A stretch of DNA of 64,000 nt from Pohlia nutans (lineage: Eukaryota > Streptophyta > Bryopsida > Bryales > Mniaceae). Shown here one piece after another: positions 11,387-23,075 of this stretch. The notes under the pieces are model-generated. The model ran no database searches and was not told the DNA's origin. It saw nothing but the letters and a program-made list of their open reading frames with translations. The stretch lies in the NCBI GenBank assembly GCA_022496805.1, contig CM040103.1, positions 1,196,001 through 1,260,000 on the forward strand, read 5' to 3'. Both the position numbers and the translations under genes were made by a program. Position 1 is the first letter of the stretch. Every line of letters starts with the position of its first letter.

Positions 11387-12597
11387 AACATGCAATTCCC
11401 TATTTTTGCACTTGGCCATATAATGCACTTGGCTTCTGGGCGCACTAAAAATTTCAGTCCGATAGAAATTGCATGACAATTTTGGCCAAATTTTTTTCCC
11501 ACAACTTTGGTTGCAAAAAGGATATAATTATTGCAAATTCTTGGAAATCGTCAAGTATCTTTTTTTGAAAAAACCATTATTTGTATTTAGGATATTTCAT
11601 AATTTGATTCTACGTGCAACAAATCTCTCTCACGAAATCGATTCTCGAACAATTCTAATGACAAGCAAATGAAGAATCAATTTTCTAGAAGCAGTGATAG
11701 AGAACTTTTGTTGAGCAGTAGTCACAACACACGACTTCCAAACGTGCAAATTCCAAGCTTCGACAAACGACACCTAACTGCTTAGGCCCAGCCAAACCCT
11801 TTACTTTTTTTTTACACATAATTTATCTATTTACTTATTTTGTTTGACCTAAAGGGTGTAGAGTGCAAAGTTTGGCCACCAAGGCCAAAGTCATGGCCTT
11901 GGCCGTTGCCATCAAAAAGGATGCGGGGCCCCGCACTCTCAGCTTTGTAGGACAAGAATTTTATATTTTCTTATAATGTTTTTGGCCTAAAGGGTCGAGG
12001 GTGTTGCCAAACTAGAGCAAGACATTGACCTTGTGACTGCGCATTTTCTACTCCCTAGGACAAAAATATACAAAATAAACAATAAATAAATAAATAATAT
12101 ATATATATATGTATATACATATAATTTTCACAAAAAAAAAATTGCCTTTGGGAATGGAGGGTGTGCCGCTGCGCACCCTTTCTGATGGCCCCAACCAAGT
12201 CAAAGCAAGACCTTGACATTGTGGCTACGCACCCTCCACCCTCTAAGTCGAATTTGTGAAAAGAAGAAAAAGAAAAATTTAAAAATTCCTTACTACACTT
12301 CTTTCTCTTCTCACATTCTGCTCCGTCAGCCCTTGCATCTCCCTCATGTTGCAACAACCGCAATGCACCTTTTTCTTTTGGTCTTGTCCCGTCTTTGAGG
12401 CTTTTTTCATAAAAATGAATGAAATTCAAATTCTTGTTATGAAAGTTTGAGATATTCATGTTTTATTGCAATACACTTCACATTTTAACAAAGACAAAAA
12501 TTGTTGTTTTTTTGCAAATTTTTATAATATTCTTTTAAATACAATTAGGTCTCAAATGAGTGCACTTGACCAAGTGCAAAATAAGAAATTTATGTGT
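11387..12597. mobile_element. element with GCACTTGGYCA terminal repeats, copy 1
   Basis: The left end AACATGCAATTCCC then TTTTTGCACTTGGCC is inverted at the right as CTTGACCAAGTGCAAAATAAG. The same ends bound the 3-kb element at 32455-35455 and start the copy at 44345, but the interior differs and is rich in GGCCAAGGCC-type words. No convincing gene was found inside; the 134-codon minus frame at 12055-12459 is low-complexity at its end and unsupported. Confidence 0.5.
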
Positions 12598-12599
12598 TC

Positions 12600-13170
12600 T
12601 TTGCAATTCTCTATATCTAAATAGGGTTGTGAACATTATGAGTTAATGAAAAAATGAAATCGTTGTGAGCTAATGGCCTAAGTACAACTTAGTTTTTTTT
12701 GTGATGAGTTAAGATGATATTATAAACCTATATTCTTGGGGTTGAAAGAGACCTCTGTAATGTTGTTCAAAAATGTTACATGACTATAATGTTGTGGATA
12801 CATAATTCCATATCATAATGTAGGATCATCATAACCTTTTGACTCAGCACCAAACAAACTTGTAGTTGGGTTGTTAGCTCCTAGGCACTCATTTTGTCAT
12901 TGAAGCAAATTTTGAAAAAGTTTATAATCTTTTTACACTTATTGAACTCCATATTATCACAATTGAATGCAACTTCATGTAGTAGTGTCAAAATAATGTT
13001 ACATAGAGAATTTTGAACTTTTGTTTGTTTCCAAGATTTTTTCACATTATACAAGTTGGATTGCATAGGTTGGAGTTCTTAGGACAAGGTACATCTAACA
13101 TACCGGTATTCTTTCTACATTGTGAAGTAGTGTCTAAAAAATATTAGAGAAAAATATGCAATTTTGCAAA
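12600..13170. other. spacer, no gene seen
   Basis: AT-rich with no supported exon or complete repeat. Confidence 0.4.
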
Positions 13171-13225
13171 ACTACTTTTGAGAAGCAAGCTATCTTTGCG
13201 ACCAAGGCATCATGCAAACTTTGTC

Positions 13226-13640
13226 CCATCAACAAAATATGAATGCTTGCTAGAGGAACCACATTGTGCTCTCTTTGGATTGCCAGGAACAATGGTGTCT
13301 TCAATCAAATTAAATGGGATGATGATAGGGTTAGAGGAAATATTTGGAGAGGCTTGTACTGCTACGCGCATAGTATGTGGAGCCTCACTAAATTTAGGAT
13401 TCGGATGGCCCCTCAGTCTACCGCTAAGAAGTATGATACGTTTGATTGCATTTGGGAGCAAACAACAACTTCTATGCAAGAGACAGGATAGTCACATTAC
13501 TTGGGTTGCCTTCAACCCAACAATTTCAGTTGTTGGTTTTGGTCCTTTTTTTGCCCCATGGCGACTCTGCTATGGTGGCTCTATATTTTTCTCCCTGCAA
13601 TTAATTCTCTCAATTTGTGCCAATAAAATAAAAATATTAC
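13226..13640 (+). pseudogene. LINE (non-LTR retrotransposon) 3' remnant
   Basis: The frame 13243-13491 contains LCSLWIARNNGVFNQIKW, which resembles the stretch (LWxARNxxxF) downstream of reverse transcriptase in plant LINE ORF2 proteins. It ends ordinarily at 13491 and is followed by about 150 bases of T-rich, non-coding sequence ending in AATAAAATAAAAATA, like a LINE 3' tail. Reverse transcriptase proper is absent, so this is a 5'-truncated copy. Family assignment is from memory of the motif, not from a search. Confidence 0.45.
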
Positions 13641-13931
13641 CTTAGCCAACCAGTAACCCCTCAATTCATCTCATTTTATTTCTAACTATGATAAAAAAAT
13701 TCCCCAGTTTAACTAATAGTTGATTAATGGAGCGTCAAGTTTGAATCAATAATTGTGGCAAATTCATCCAGCTCCTCCAGAGACTAAACAATCAAATCTT
13801 CCCGGTCATTGTTGTGAACTTGTACTAATGCTTCTTGCCTGTCATCAGCACACACGTGAATCAACATTGACACTTCCATGTGAATTGAGAAAGTCAGCAT
13901 GTTTTGCAAACCTCGAGGACATGTAACACAA

Positions 13932-14226
13932 CATCACAAACTTGACAAGTCGTGTTGTTTAATGTTTTTTGTATGTTGTTGAGATGAGAGGGGTGATTAC
14001 GTTCGACACATGATAACAATATATTGATTGTAAAAACATTGTACAAAGGATGTACTACAAACATGTAATTTTTGTCTTAATGTTGTTTTGCATGTTTGTA
14101 ATACATCCTTCGTACATTATTTTTGCAACAAACATATTGTTATCGCGTGTTGAATGTAATCATCCTTGTTCATCTCAACAACATACGAAAAACACCGCAA
14201 AAACATGACTTGTTAAGTTTGTGATG
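13932..14226. mobile_element. foldback element, about 138-base arms
   Basis: The left arm starts CATCACAAACTTGACAAGTC and the right arm ends GACTTGTTAAGTTTGTGATG. The arms pair over almost the whole length around a short centre near 14070-14090. It is non-coding. As RNA it would fold into one long hairpin. Confidence 0.75.
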
Positions 14227-15327
14227 AAAGTAAACCACCTTATTTTTGCCTTGATGTAGAAGTTACCTTATTTGTGTCATTATCAAAAATTTAAATGTAA
14301 GACACTGATACATAATGATCACAAAGTGGCATAAATAGTCTCATTGAAAGTGCTTGCATCTTCATCAATGCTCATTTCTCAACACATCAAACAAAACATA
14401 AAATATGCAAGCAGATTATGATGGTGTTTGATCATCTTGAACATGATCAAAATTTCAAAATGAACTTCAGATTAAACTTGAAGGATTTTGGGTTCTTCAT
14501 ACTAACAGTGATTTAAAATTCAACAGTGATCAAGGTACACTATTTCATACTAGTCTTATCACTATCACAATAGGACTCATGAATCACTTCATCTTTTGAC
14601 ACTACAGGGAGGAAGTGTTGTTTTTCATTCTGTTTTTGAGTGAAACTTCGTTGATTCTCTCTATGTGAGAGGAGGTGAGTGTGGAATGTCACACATGACA
14701 AGCATTTACATTTTACAGTGTCAAACCTCCGGAGTGAGAAGCAACACTTTCCACACTCTTTGGAATGAGAAATGACGGATTAGTGTGTAGCGTGACGAAC
14801 ACCATTTACTTTGGATTTTGTGTTGGCCATTTTTGAACCAAGATTGATGATAGTGGTCCCAAGATACAAATTGAATTCAACCAAAAAAAATGTATTAATC
14901 CTATTATATTGTAACATGGTAACTTGTCAAACACAAATCAATTCAATTTAAAAAAAAAGTGCCATGTGTTGCTATCTTATTGGTTGAGATTCATGAAAAA
15001 GAGAATGTGGATGACGGGAAAGTTGACATGAAACTGACTTTACATTAAATCAAAAATGACACTAAATAGAATGAAGAATAAAATGGACTAGGATGTGCAT
15101 TCTTAGACAAGAATGATTTGGCTTAATCTTTTGAAAAAGAGGTTAACACATATATTGCAAAAGTAAACTCCTGGACATTCTCCCCTTCAGTTGGATGTAC
15201 GCTTTGAACAGAAAATGGTGAAATTGGGTGTGTGGTCCAATTAAGGTGCAACTACTTTATTTGTTTCTGACTTGTATTACAAGTAGAGGGAGAAAACGTT
15301 GCAATGGATTAACTATGTACGTTGAAT
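14227..15327. other. spacer downstream of the p24 gene
   Basis: No domain is visible. A short last exon of the minus-strand p24 gene could lie here (see that entry), but I could not identify it. Confidence 0.35.
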
Positions 15328-15331
15328 TTAA

Positions 15332-15762
15332 CCCCTAAATGACCAAATGACCAAAGATTCATGGTTTTTAGTGACAAATTCAATAAATCATATTATATAG
15401 AATGTAATTATCATAGGACCCAATTTGTATCGTCAGAATTAGTGAAAAGCATTGTATGTATTGTTCAATAAAAAACAAATTTGAATAAAAGGAAGTCCAC
15501 ATAAGACCTACTCAAAACTCACTAGTAGCAAACCTGTTGTTTTTCATTCTCCCTTTCGTGGGAACAGTGAAAAGTGGTTGAATATCATGCTTATATCTGT
15601 GTCATTTTCTGAACAAGACCACTCATCAGCACTGACACAACCCATGTGTCCGGTACGATATCATTCCTTTTTCAATTATAGTAAGTGAAAAACGTCACAT
15701 TTCCTACTAGTGACTGCTCATAAAACATGAAACCCAAACTGGGCTTCTTGGTCCTTTAGGGA
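15332..15762. mobile_element. TTAA-flanked element, family K
   Basis: It starts CCCCTAAATGACC and ends GGTCCTTTAGGGA between TTAA at 15328-15331 and 15763-15766. CCCAAACTGGG forms the subterminal hairpin near the right end. Relatives or fragments (GATTCATGGTTT, CACTGATTC, TTGGTCAAAA words) lie in introns of the p24, expansin 1, ACD11 and TFIIA genes. Confidence 0.65.
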
Positions 15763-15835
15763 TTAACGGCGAACTAGAAGGAGAGTCAAACTCTAAAAGT
15801 TAGCACGTCCACAAGTAGATAGGAAGAAACCTTAC

Positions 15836-18120
15836 CTGACAAATGTTTGTGCAAGAGTCGTTGCAAAAGAAAAACTTGGAGCACACTGCAGGCAATGAAG
15901 GCAAAGGCTTCCAACACGGCCTTGTACACCACTCGCTTGCTCAAGTCACTCAGAACTGCAACAACATGCCATGTAAATTTGGTTGCAAGGAATGTAAAAA
16001 AGAAAAGGAAAAACTACACATTCATTGCGAGGATGTAGCAACACTCCAAGCTGCTTACACCGGCCATTATCACTAAAAACAGGGTGTTGCGGCCTACTTT
16101 GGTAACATACGTCGGTTTTCAGTGATACCATACTCGGCTGTCACGGTCAACAAAAAATAATTTTAATATAAAGATGTCCAAATTGTTAGGAAGCTATTTT
16201 CTGAGGTGAAAAAAAAAATCTTTAAGAATATCCACCGAATCTCGAAGAATATTTGCATCATTTCGGCACTTTGATTAAATATTTGGCAGGAGCTGCCGAT
16301 CGTGATAGCCAAGTACGATAAAGACCGGTGTAAGCGGCTGGGATCTGTTGTAGTGCAACAAGTGAGGAAAACCCTAGATCGTCTGTTAGTTGCAAATGAA
16401 TAAATTATGCAATTAAAGATAACAAGATAATTAACCCACTTGAAGCATGTCTATCAGTGTGTGATGCAAGCCAATCTTGCTCAAACTCAACATCCACGAG
16501 TGCATCTGAAAGTCTTGCCATCTGCTCCATAAGTGACCGTATGTGCACTGCACTTCATCAACTATCGTATGAGCCAACTCTAAAACCCTAAAGCAAAATT
16601 TGCATAGTCCATGTATGTATATCCTCATAATTTTACATGTTATGCATACATTTGATTGAACAACTTCTACTTGTCATGTTCTGAACACGTGAGAATGCAT
16701 GTAGAAGCCCATTGTGAGACTGCATTTAAAAAACCCCTTTGTTCTCTTGAGATAGTGTTATCAACCCCTATATTACAAGGAGAAGGCGTCGCTTTTCACT
16801 CGGTAGATGAGTCAAACGGTGCCACTTCGCACTCACCGCCCAAGTGCTCAAGACTTGATGAGTGCGATTTGTCACGTAGGACAAGTTTGTACAGTGCTAG
16901 TAGTGCTAAAGGATCAAGGATTCATGATTTATGATTTTTAAATGACAAATTCAATTGATCATTCTGTGTAAATTATAATTAAGAGGAGACTGAATTTTAT
17001 ATCACAGGAATCAGTGAAGAACAATGCATATGATGGTCAAAAAACAAACAAAGAGGGTCAAGTATACTCACCATCCTTAACAGGCTCTTCATAATCAACA
17101 CCCGCATGGTAAATCGTAAGCTTTACAGTCTCGATTCCATTCCCCCGGTTATGAAAGCAAATGTTATATCGCCCCTTTTCCACAGCAGTAAAATTAATTG
17201 TAGCTTCATATTTTGACATCATGGTGTTATCCCGTGTCGCCTTTTCATCGCGAATAGCTTTATGTTTCACTTTCTCCGTGTGGATATATTGACCTCCAGG
17301 AGCTTGAATCTACAAATCGAAAAACAAGCAAGCCATCACTCATTTGGATAAGAAATGTTCGTTGATTTTTGACCATTTTGCAATTGAGATGGCTAGGGCA
17401 AACATGTGAATAATATGAAGAATCAATATGCTTAAATTTAATAAAATTGAACGATTTGATGGAACTTTAAGATAGGATCATAAAAAAAAATCTTTGAGCA
17501 AATCTCCCTATTGTCAAAATGATTATACAAAAGCTTTTCAATTTATTAACCCAAGAAGCTCAAATTGGGCCTCATGTTTTTTTATAGCAGTTTTTAATAG
17601 GTCTTACGTAGACTTCTTTTGATCAACACATGTAATGTTCTTCACTGATTCAAGTGATATAAAAATCCGGTCCTATCTAAGTTATACATTTTATAATATG
17701 ATAGATTGAATTTAACATTTTAAAACTATGAATCTTCGGTTGTTTAAGGGTTAAACAGACTTTCATATGATCACCATGACTGAGAAAACCTTTCCATGAA
17801 TCATACAAAAATTCCTCTTTGTAATGTTGTTTAAAAGTTATTGAAATAAGCTGATTGAACCCTATTGATCAATTTCAAATTGATGTGATGCTTACAACAA
17901 CATCCACTCCCAAATGTCTTGAAGGCCCAGGGCTAACATCTTGCTCGACCTCAACAAACATATGCACAAATTCATCGCCCGACTCTGTTTCATGCATCCA
18001 ACATTCTTGCTCATGAACATCAAATTTGATTGCTTGTGAAAATTTGTTTGATGAAATCAGTCCCAACACAACTATCCATTGCCAACATTGGCACGAAATT
18101 CTCTTCAATGCAACCGCCAT
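15836..18120 (-). CDS. p24/TMED family (GOLD domain) cargo receptor, probably p24-beta type; last exon not found
   Basis: p24 proteins cycle between ER and Golgi and sort cargo into COPI and COPII vesicles. Four exons fit by splice sites and phase: 18120-17896, 17309-17072, 16547-16440, 15955-15836. ATG at 18120 gives a signal peptide, then a GOLD domain with its two cysteines (VHEQECWMHE and GRYNICFHN), a coiled-coil stretch (SLMEQMARLSDALVD, then EFEQDWLASHTDRH) and a C-terminal membrane helix (VLEAFAFIACSVLQVFLLQR). All junctions keep frame (phases 0, 1, 1). Exon 4 ends at a strong donor, TCAG/GTAAGG, so a short final exon is expected further left; reading through instead gives a stop near 15788. 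Introns carry several miniature elements. Family assignment is firm; subclass is likely. Confidence 0.85.
16051..16338. mobile_element. MITE in p24 intron 3
   Basis: CTGCTTACACCGGCC at the left is inverted at the right as GACCGGTGTAAGCGGC. Its right half resembles the small element at 9213-9397. It sits wholly within the intron 15956-16439. Confidence 0.6.
17577..17750. mobile_element. family K fragment in p24 intron 1
   Basis: The stretch carries CACTGATTCAAGTGATATAAA and ends GTTTAAGGG before TTAA at 17751-17754, like family K. The left end is missing. A further K-like stretch lies in intron 2 at about 16905-17045. Confidence 0.5.
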
Positions 18121-20088
18121 GTTGACTTGCTTACTCACATTGTGGATCTCAAAGCGCAATCCGCAATTGCAAGACTGTCAAAGATTTAGATAACCAATGC
18201 ATGAGAGAACAAATATAGGGTGCCTTTTATTCATTCGAGATAAAATTTTGAAAATTTTGAAAACAATATAAGGTAGCAGCATCTAAAATGGACAACGGCC
18301 CATTGTGGCCAGCCACTTTTGAATAAAAAACAAACCCTGATAAGTTTCAAAGCTAACGGCAACTTCCCACTTGTTGCTTCACAGTTGGTCCTTTGTTTCT
18401 TTTGGGTAAGTCTACAACTTAGAATAGGTGTCTACAACACCCTTGCTTCAAAAATTTGTGTAAAATTGCTCATGCTTCCAAAAAAATTAATTCCAAGGCC
18501 CAACACTTCCTCCTAGAAATTCATGATTTCATTCCATGTAGCCTACACTCCCAAGATACCACATCTCTTATATTGTCATGAATAGGTGTCTCTACCTTAG
18601 GGTGTTATAAAACCAATTTGAGAATAATTTATGAACATTCCTAATATACCAAAAATACACCCAAAATATACTATAAATTGTAAAATATTCTAGTTATTTC
18701 AGAGCCCCCATTAAATACCCTGCGTACACTCATATATCCGAACATTTTCACTAAGTGACTTCCCTGAGGCAAGACTTTGATCCCTAAATAATGTATACCT
18801 CAAAGAACACATTGAATTCAAAAGTACATTACATTTTTTTCAATGTTAGAATATGGAATAGTATTTACAAAATGATTTTATCAAAAGAATACTACTCCGT
18901 ATATGTGCAATGAAATTGACAGGCCTATTGTTATATGATTTTGTTTAAATCAAACATGCTATGATTTTTGGATGATCCAATCTTTGTAAAAGAATTATTG
19001 TGGATTTTTGATGGAGACAAGATTTATATACAACTATTTTAAAATAACTTATTTCTATAAAAGAGACACTAAATTATAACACATTAATTATTACTTTAAA
19101 AAAAATTGACTTAAATTAATATGAAGACAAATTTCATATATAAAGAATAGTTATTATTATTGGTCTAAATTTGAATATTTTTTAGATCATTGCCACCCGT
19201 CCTTCAAAATAGATGAGGACTGCATTTTTTTGAATGAAAGACAAAAAACTAGTGCTTGGACCTGCCAAAATATTCTCTTTGTCCTGATCAAATTGCCAAT
19301 TTTTTTGTGGTTGTACAACCCTAGCAAATATTATATTTTTCTTCTCCAATTAGTATTAAATTGGATAATAACTGATAAAGATCCTTTTTGCTTTTGCACA
19401 CTAAAAGACTAGTGATTGGTAATAAATGAATTTTGTTTTTTGCTGTTGGTAGAGCTTCACGCACCTTGGAATGCACACAGGTAAGGAAAAAATGGATAGA
19501 ATCATCTATATATGCTCATCCATATAATATATTCGAATATTGACAATTTTTAATTTAAAAAAAACCATTTTCACTAAAAAAATTACTAAAAGTCACTACT
19601 TCCAAAATTAGGTGAGATTTAGAATTTAAAGCTTAGTGATTGATTGAAAGTTAAAATAGTGAGTTCCAAGGGGGCTAAACATATGACCCCCAATAATGAT
19701 GAAATTTTAATGTAATAAAATTTTCCAACACTAGTGGAGAAGCTCTTACTTATCTTGTTAAAAATTTCTTTGTCAAACATACTCTCTACGTCTCAGTGTG
19801 ATGTTCTAATCTCTTATTTTTCAATGGAAATAAAGCATCCATTTGTATCCCAAAAAGTCATAATCAAAATTAACCCTTAAAGGTCCAGATTACCCATTCC
19901 ATCCAATATTATACAGCCGTATTTCATTGTATTTGAAATGTTTCTACACCTCCTGTGAATTTCATATCAAAAATGAAGTTAAAATTCATGTCTACATGGT
20001 CATAAATCCTATTGGGATCTCAATTTGAAACTTTTTACTTACAACAAATGTCATATATAAGGCAACATATTTACTACCCCAAAGACCT
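18121..20088. other. upstream region of the p24 gene and spacer, no other gene seen
   Basis: About 200 bases directly above the ATG would hold promoter and leader of the minus-strand p24 gene; no clear TATA box was recognised. The rest is AT-rich. TTAACCCTTAAAGGTCC at 19870-19886 looks like one end of another TTAA element without a clear partner. Confidence 0.4.
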
Positions 20089-20428
20089 TTAACCCCTAAC
20101 CGCCCAACCATGCATATTTTGCTTGATGTACAGATTTCATCCGTAGTTGCTCATCCGTCATGCACTTTTTGTAGTGTGATTGTTTTACTCAATTTTTTAT
20201 GGGAAGTTAGCTTCATGTATGTGTGATCCGATCGAAAAGGAAACAATTTCTAAAAAAATCATGCCTCATTTTGTGTTGCAGTGTTTCACCCAAAATTTTG
20301 AAGATTTTGATCTAAAAGTGTTCTTGAAAAAATAAACTCATAAAATCAAGCATCCAAAAAATCTCCAAAAATCACTACACCTAGAGTACTACATTATAAC
20401 CCATCACAACAAATTTCATCCACATATT

Positions 20429-20727
20429 AGAGTTATCCTTAAAGTCACCTTGTGTTTGAATATGATACAGTGAATTTTGCTTTAATGTACTCTTATTTGT
20501 TGGCCCCAAATAGTTAAAAGGTAGGGAAGAGCTTGGTGGTCTATCATTATTAGGTGTGTAAGAACTTGGTGGTCTCTAAACTCTTGGGAAACTAGTTTAG
20601 CCGTCAAGAAGGACGGCTAAACTAGTTTTCCATGAGTTTGAACACCACCACGCGAACAAACAATAGTACATTAAAGCAAAATTCACGGTATCTTATTCAA
20701 ATACAAGGTGACTTTAAAGATAACTCT
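20429..20727. mobile_element. foldback element FB-1 with 3-base target duplication ATT
   Basis: Ends are AGAGTTAT and ATAACTCT; ATT lies on both sides (20426-20428, 20728-20730). The whole element folds on itself around AAACTAGTTTAGCCGTC, a short loop, then GACGGCTAAACTAGTTT. Non-coding. Confidence 0.8.
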
Positions 20728-20736
20728 ATTGTCAAT

Positions 20737-21096
20737 AGAGTTATTCTTAAAGTCACCGTGTGTTTGAATAAGATGCCGTGAATTTTGCTATAATGTATTG
20801 TTATTTGTGCACCCTAAATAGTTAAAAGGTAGGGAAAAGCTTGGTGGTCTATCATTATTAGGTGTGTAAGAGCTTGGTGGTTTTCGAACTCATGGAAAAC
20901 TAGTTTAGCCGTCAAGAAAGACGGCTAAACTAGTTTCCCTTGAGTTTAGAGACCACCAAGCTCTTACACACCTAACAATGATAGACCACCAAGCTTTTCC
21001 CTACCTTTTAACTATTTGGGGTGCACAAATAACAATACATTATAGCAAAATTCACGGCATCTTATTCAAACACACGGTAACTTTAAGGATAACTCT
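20737..21096. mobile_element. foldback element FB-2 with 3-base target duplication AAT
   Basis: Same family as FB-1, with arms of about 175 bases in near-perfect pairing; AAT lies on both sides (20734-20736, 21097-21099). Only the nine bases ATTGTCAAT separate it from FB-1, and these belong to the host element. Confidence 0.8.
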
Positions 21097-21358
21097 AATA
21101 TCTTATTCGTAATTGAATTACAAAATAATTTTTTATTTTATGATTTAAAATTTATAGAAAAAGATTAGTGATAGCAATCATAGATTTAACCGTATAGATA
21201 GAATCTAAAATTCAAAATGTATAACTTTTATTCATACATCAAGTTCTAAATATTCATATTAATTTCATTTTATAATGCATCTTTGCAAAACTGCCTAAAC
21301 TGGACATACTGTAGGTGAGGACGTTCAGGGGTTAAGAGTTAAGATAAAATAGAATTCC

Positions 21359-22560
21359 TTGGCAAAACAGCCGACTAGGCATTTCCCGCCCCCGCCCACC
21401 CACCCACCCACCCACTCGCCCGCCTTCAGTCTCCATCGCCATTCAGTTCTTCAGCTCTTCTCGAACTTTCCATTCAAATTTCTATTCTCTCTGAGCCAAC
21501 TTTGCCGCCTTCGCCTTCCAACGTCTCGCCGATTCAAGCAGTCGCCAAGCCTACCTTAGAGAGCTAGTATGCATTACGTTTATCCCGATAAGCCCCATTC
21601 AATCACTTGAATCATCCTCGTTTCCTTCTTTAGCTTTTCATGCCAGTATTAATCAATTGTTTGGGAAATCGTTGCAAAGAAATTTCAATTCATGCGGAAC
21701 ATGACAGCAAGAAAATTTCCATTCGAAATGATGTCGAACTGAAGAAGATAGGACCGTGACTTAATGGTAAGGATCGGGATCCAGTTAGTTTAAATTCATG
21801 GACACATTTCAATTCGATTAGCGAAATGTTATTATTTGTTTATGTTTTATTCGAAATTTCGATTCATGCGGAACATGACAGCAAAGTAAATTTTCATTCG
21901 AAATGATGTCGAACTGAAGTAGATAGGACCGTGACTGAATGGTAAGGGTCAGGATCCAGTTAATTTGAATTCATGGACACATTTCAATTCGATCAGCGGA
22001 ATGCTATTATTTATTTGTTTTGGAGAACGCGTTTCAAGTTTCACTTGACGGGGTTGCGAATTTTTTTTAGTTGATCATGCGGAACATGCATGACAACAAA
22101 GTAATTTTACATTCGAAATGTCGAACTGATGAATCTGAGAGGATCTCAGTTGACATTGGTGACTGAATGGTTAGGATCGGGATCCACTTAGTTTGAGTAC
22201 ATGGACACCTTTCAATTCGATTAGCGAAGTATTATTCTTTTGTTTTTGCTTCATTTTGGAACTAGTGGATTCCGCGTTTAAAGTTTCACTTGAAGTACAC
22301 GGAGAGATCACGTAGTGATACTGTTCCTACACCTACTTTGAAGAGATTCGGCAGTGGATTTGTTTTTTTTTAATGCAAATTGTATTAGTACCAGTAGGAA
22401 AATGCGAAACGGGTGGCAATTTCAATTGCATATTACCGGTAGTTTAATTGTTCAAAATTGCTTCAGAATGTGTGAAGGCGATTAGATACATGACTTAGAA
22501 GAAGCACTTGGCTGTCATGATTGGTAAGAAGCTTCTATTATCTTTTAGCATTTTTTGACA
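21359..22560 (+). other. possible non-coding transcript or unrecognised gene start
   Basis: A C/T-rich block (21359-21560, with CCCACCCACC runs and CTTCTCG words) looks like a plant 5' leader, with a possible splice or start context near 21563. No convincing exon follows. The downstream part is filled by the threefold repeat at 21691-22240. It could be a leader exon of a non-coding RNA; the orientation and the very existence of a transcript are inferred from composition only. Confidence 0.3.
21691..22240. repeat. three tandem copies of a 174-211 bp unit
   Basis: Units begin at 21691, 21865 and 22076, each with CATGCGGAACATG, then ATTCGAAATG, GTCGAACTGA, GATCC and ATGGACAC. Copies 1 and 2 are close; copy 3 has diverged and gained about 35 bases. 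Confidence 0.8.
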
Positions 22561-23075
22561 TCATGTAGTTTCACAGCTCCTCAGTTTCTTCTGCACCTAT
22601 TCTCCGCAGAGATTTGGCAGTGATTTTTTCTGATGTTCATGCATCTGCATAACTAAGCAGACTTCATTGGTAAACCGGAAGAGGATCTCAAAACAAGAAG
22701 ACAACACCAGAGGCGGACATGGAAAGGTGCGCACATCAAGTACATGTGATGGCATGTATTTCATTTTGAATGAGTAAATTACAATCATTAGCAGAACTAG
22801 CTGCTACGAAAAAATGGTCATTCAATTCAAGTATCGATAGTCCTAGCTCTTATTTCGAACTCTAAGCAAGCACAGATCAGCGATCGGCTTTTCCTGTAAA
22901 TGCAGTAAAAAATCAAAAGAAGCTCCTACTTGCAGATGACCGGCTTCTACTGAAGCTCGGATCACTCGCACCGGCTTCGAATATCAAACACTAGTTAGAT
23001 CACTTCTCACGGACGGACAGTCGTCTCTGTCCCGGACCGCGGAGCGTCATCAATTTTTTTCAACTTGAAGCAATA

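Larger units (their letters stand above)
20093..21331. mobile_element. TTAA-flanked element, family G, carrying two nested foldbacks
   Basis: The ends are CCCCTAACCGCCCAACC and GGACGTTCAGGGG, with TTAA at 20089-20092 and 21332-21335. Related copies lie at 47989-48557 and, inverted, at 49014-49582. Compared with those copies, 670 bases are inserted at the internal target ATTGTCAAT. Confidence 0.75.

Noticed and set aside
15788..15835. Read-through end of the p24 gene
   Set aside because: It would add KVSSYLLVDVLTFRV, which lacks typical p24 tail signals, and it ignores a strong CAG/GTAAGG donor. A missing last exon is more likely, though read-through is not excluded.
21691..22240. Box C/D snoRNA cluster in the threefold repeat
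   Set aside because: ATGATGT and CTGA words occur, but they lie only a few bases apart, no terminal stem is visible and copy 3 does not keep the order.
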